Positions 61,062 to 64,000 of a DNA stretch of 64,000 nucleotides are shown piece by piece. The stretch comes from Eudorina sp. 2006-703-Eu-15 (taxonomy: Eukaryota; Chlorophyta; Chlorophyceae; Chlamydomonadales; Volvocaceae). The DNA is taken from the NCBI GenBank assembly GCA_003117195.1, contig BDSI01000052.1:559501-623500 (forward strand), read 5' to 3'. The notes below the pieces were generated by a model. It saw only the letters and a program-made list of their open reading frames with translations, was not told the DNA's origin and ran no database searches. Made by a program: the position numbers and the translations under genes. Numbering within the stretch: the first letter of the stretch is position 1; each line of letters opens with the position of its first letter.

Positions 61062-62864
61062 TCGGGGCGCGAGACGTCGTGTGGTAACAGACCAAAGGGA
61101 ATTGAAGGTCCCGCGACCGCATGTCTGGGCCTCTCGGGGGCATAGTGCACACGAGGGTAGCCCTCATGTTTCCATGAGGGCGACACGGCTTGATGCGTCA
61201 CTCCGCCGCTTGCTTCTTAGAATGGCCTAGGCACCTGGGAACTTGCGATCTCGAGGCGGGCTGCAGGCTTTGACGTTTGACCCCGGGGCCCAAAGAAAAG
61301 CTGTGTTTAGGTTGTTGGGACCACAGCACCGCCGTCTGCAACTTGCAGGTGGAGACCTTGGCGGAGGACCCTCATCGCTATCCGCAAGTTGAAATGTCGG
61401 CAGCGGCGCCGGTCGCGTGCGCGGGCAGACGGGCAGGCGATTCATTCGGGTCAGGCCGTGTGTGCGCCGGGTGGGGCCGCCAGACGGCGGAGGCTGGAGG
61501 TACCGTATGACATGGCGTGGGCGGATTTGGGGTTGCCGCGACCAGCCAGTCCGGACTCGGCAAGGTTACTGCTCTTGCAAACAAGCCGAGTGCCGGATGT
61601 CATGCCCCCATGGTCCTGCTGAACAACGGGCCCGCGGGAGGCGGCAGTACGGCGGCTCTGGCGGCCGCCGGGACGGCGTCTTGGCCAGACGTCTCAGTTC
61701 CCGCGGCGAGAGCACCACGGCAGGTAGGAGCAGTGCAGCCCTCGGGAGCCCGGGAGGCGGCCGAATCCATCGCCGCGCGTCGTGACAATCATGCGCCTGT
61801 CTTTGCTGGGCAGTGCGGCGAGGAATGCAGCAGTACGCCAGCTCCACATCTACAACCACATCGCGCAGATAGCTCACCCCAACAGCCCTCCGCCAACATG
61901 TCGGTTCGACGCCTTTCCACGGTTTGAACTCCGGGTTTTTTCACCAACCAACCAACCTCGATCGATCAACAGGAACACAGAGTCATCCGCCGGCGGCCGG
62001 TGACATTGCTCTAAAAGCCGTCAACGACCGATGTGGAAATGGGGCGCTTTTGAAGGTACAGTCCTTATAGTTACAGCGACTGTTAGGCCGAGTTGTAGGT
62101 GGCTGCCAATGTCGTTGTGCAATGCAGCTGGCTACCATTGTGGTTGTGGTTCAGCTGCGGGGGGAGCTCCGACGGGATCCTCCACGGCGCGCCCTGTTCC
62201 TTCAGGTTCGTAGCACCGTACGTACGGCATCGTGCCACACAGAGCCGCGCGCAAACAATCCCAGGCTCCCAGAAGGATGCAGCTCTTGTTTGGAGGGTTT
62301 GCGCATGCTGGTGACTTTGGGGTCGCGCGAGCTCCGGGGTTACGTGAGACCCGCGGTTCCACCAGGTTCCACCGTGTTCCACCGTGTTCCACCCAGGGTG
62401 CCCTGTGCGGGGGAGTGGTGGCCTGAACAACAAGCACACATACGTTGACTAATAGGAGCTATATGATTCTAAAATGGTCACAAAGGGCCGCTCAAGGGTT
62501 CTGCTGGTCTGGGAAGGGCCGCACAAACCACATAAACCACATAAGGCCGTACGACGAGTCGGCAGGAAATCCTTTTTACTTAAAATTCGCCATAGTCACA
62601 TCTGGCCCAATTACTTCATTTTGTGTCAAGTCGAATCTTAACTTGTGGTATTGTCGGGGCCATTTATGACGCAATAGTTACGCTTACGGGCCAGTAGAAT
62701 TTTATGCATGACGCGAGCCTGCGTACGTCAGGAAGACGACGGCAAGCATTGTGAACCTTTATTACATTCGTGTAGGACCTCCATTGCCTTCGAGACCTTT
62801 CGCTGAGTCATCATTTCGTAGGGTCAACCTAGCCGCGAGTCTGAAGCCGAGTAGTCCAAACAAC

Positions 62865-64000
62865 ATGGGAGTTCTGAGACAATCTTACAATGTCACTAAT
62901 CGATGGCAGCACCGGCAGCAGCACTTGTGCGGTTTTCGCCTGTCGTCCACCCGATTGGGTTCGGATAAGGAGCGGCGCGAGGCAGCTTCACGATGTCCCT
63001 ACAAGCTGCTGCAGCGACCTTCGAGATGTCCGCTTGTGCCTTCAGCGGCACTTGCTGCAGCAGACGCGTTCGGGCAGGTTCCCTCGGCTGGCACCTACCT
63101 GCAGCAGCGTCTGCGCGCGGTTCAGCAAAGCCTTTTGTCCCCACACGACAAGGAAATCATCGCCGTTGCAGCGCCAGCCTTTCTCGGCCTTGCTCTTGAG
63201 CCCGTGGTGAACGCATTCAACGTGGGTGAGTAACACGTGACGGCCGGAAACATCGTCACCCCAAGCCAAGCTGGCGTTGAGATGCACCCCCTGCCCTCGC
63301 ATCCCAACGCCATCTCTCCCTCCCGTTCCGCTACCCCCCTCGCTTGCTGTAATGCCCCACACACACATGCCCAAGTCGCGATTTACGCCCTCCCTCCCTC
63401 CCTCCCTCCCCCACTCCCACCCTCCCCCCCTTCCCCCCAGCCATGGTGGGCCACCTGGGGACCCTCCAGCTGAGCGCCGTGTCTCTCGCCAGCGTGGCGC
63501 TCAACTCCTGCACCTTCCTCTTCTCGTTCCTCATCTTCCTCACCGTGCCGGAAATCGCGTCGGCGGTGGTCAACAAGAATGCCGATGAGGTGGGAGGCGG
63601 TGGCATGCGTGCAAGTGGGGATGGGAAGCAAGACGTCGACAAATGAAGATGATGGCGTACTGATGCGGGGAGCACGAAACGGGGAGCGTGGAAAGGGGAA
63701 TTCGAAACGCCGAGGGAATTATGCACCAGGGGTTGGGAGCAGGTCGTGTGTGTATGGGTGTCAGCGTGTCAGCACGTCCGATCCGGAGGCGGCTCCAGGG
63801 AGTCTGCAGCGCGTGCGTTATCTGTTACGACCGGGGCGGGCGGGAGGGCGGGCGGGCGGGCGGGGCGTCTGGTGCCTAGACCCGGTTGAGGTGCTTGACG
63901 GGGCTGTGGGGGCCAAATTCGAAGAATGCTCATTAAACACGGGGTTAGACGCGCGCTGGGCACACCCCGGTTTCTGCCGCCCTGGCATCTCCTCGTGGGC
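62865..64000 (+). CDS. Second MATE/DinF-type transporter, 5' exons only (runs off right edge)
   Basis: Paralogue of the MATE gene at 35997. Exon 1 (62865-63225) encodes a basic, Arg/Ser/Gln-rich leader (MGVLRQSYNVTNRWQHRQQH) and then SPHDKEIIAVAAPAFLGLAL, the first membrane helix. Exon 2 (63441-63589) encodes MVGHLGTLQLSAVSLASVAL and FLIFLTVPEIASAVVNKNAD. Intron 1 is phase 1, intron 2 phase 0 and exon 2 is 149 nt, all identical to the other MATE gene. Positions 63590-64000 are intron 2. The start is the first ATG in the open frame. The remaining exons and the stop lie beyond the window, so function is inferred only from similarity to the complete paralogue. Confidence 0.88.

Larger units (their letters stand above)
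58422..62864. other. Gap between aminopeptidase and second MATE gene
   Basis: The first 1.1 kb is the aminopeptidase 3' UTR up to the TGTAA at 59507. Seen further on: (GGT)n at 58959-58992; an AT-rich block at 60000-60800 with (AT)n near 60092; the 46-bp duplication at 60970; and 13-bp GTTCCACC repeats at 62354-62396. An N-terminus-like frame at 61791 (MRLSLLGSAARNAAVRQLHI) has no clear donor or continuation. No gene is called with confidence. Confidence 0.45.

Noticed and set aside
1..64000. tRNA or rRNA genes
   Set aside because: Scanned by eye for T-arm (GTTCGANTC) and acceptor pairing and for conserved rRNA words; nothing folded convincingly, although a covariance-model search was not possible.

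Overview
The window looks like nuclear DNA of a green alga of the volvocalean (Chlamydomonas/Volvox) type. Evidence: very high GC with strongly G/C-ending codons; many short exons split by GC-rich introns with GTGAGT/GTGCGT donors and pyrimidine-CAG acceptors; transit-peptide-like N-termini; TGTAA polyadenylation motifs behind two of the genes; (TTTAGGG)n tracts; and long Ala/Gly/Gln/His homopolymers inside proteins. Gene models were assembled by hand, checking that splice phases match at each junction. Species cannot be named from the sequence alone.

Layout, left to right: (1) 1-1701, minus, N-terminal part of an unrecognised helical protein that runs off the left edge. (2) 1983-5867, plus, alpha/beta hydrolase with a probable transit peptide. 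(3) 7338-8602, minus, tentative hypothetical gene. (4) 9469-21247, minus, a giant gene for a roughly 3279-residue low-complexity protein. (5) 22767-26116, minus, ESCRT-III subunit VPS2/CHMP2. (6) 26606-29796, plus, plant-type TrmB tRNA (guanine-N7) methyltransferase, divergent from VPS2. (7) 31579-34225, minus, BTB/POZ-domain protein. (8) 35997-42878, plus, MATE/DinF-type transporter with a plastid-like leader. (9) 45850-58421, plus, organelle-type M1 aminopeptidase N in 23 exons. (10) 62865 to the right edge, plus, first two exons of a second MATE gene, a paralogue of gene 8. Exons begin or end exactly where the family alignment expects in 2, 5, 6, 8 and 9.

The genes are a eukaryotic neighbourhood, not an operon. 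Several are probably organellar (hydrolase, TrmB, both MATEs, aminopeptidase); the rest are endosomal (VPS2), adaptor (BTB) or unknown. The two MATE genes flank the aminopeptidase in the same orientation and share exon structure.

The most unusual feature lies in the introns. At least five 5' splice sites carry tandem arrays whose repeat unit contains the exon-intron junction itself, so the true donor is followed by decoy donors. A second signal is a short dispersed motif (TGTCTACCAAT...CCTATACC) lying mostly near the 3' ends of introns of three genes, with one inverted copy next to a 5' splice site, as expected for a small intron-resident mobile or introner-like element. No tRNA, rRNA, CRISPR array or intact transposon was recognised.
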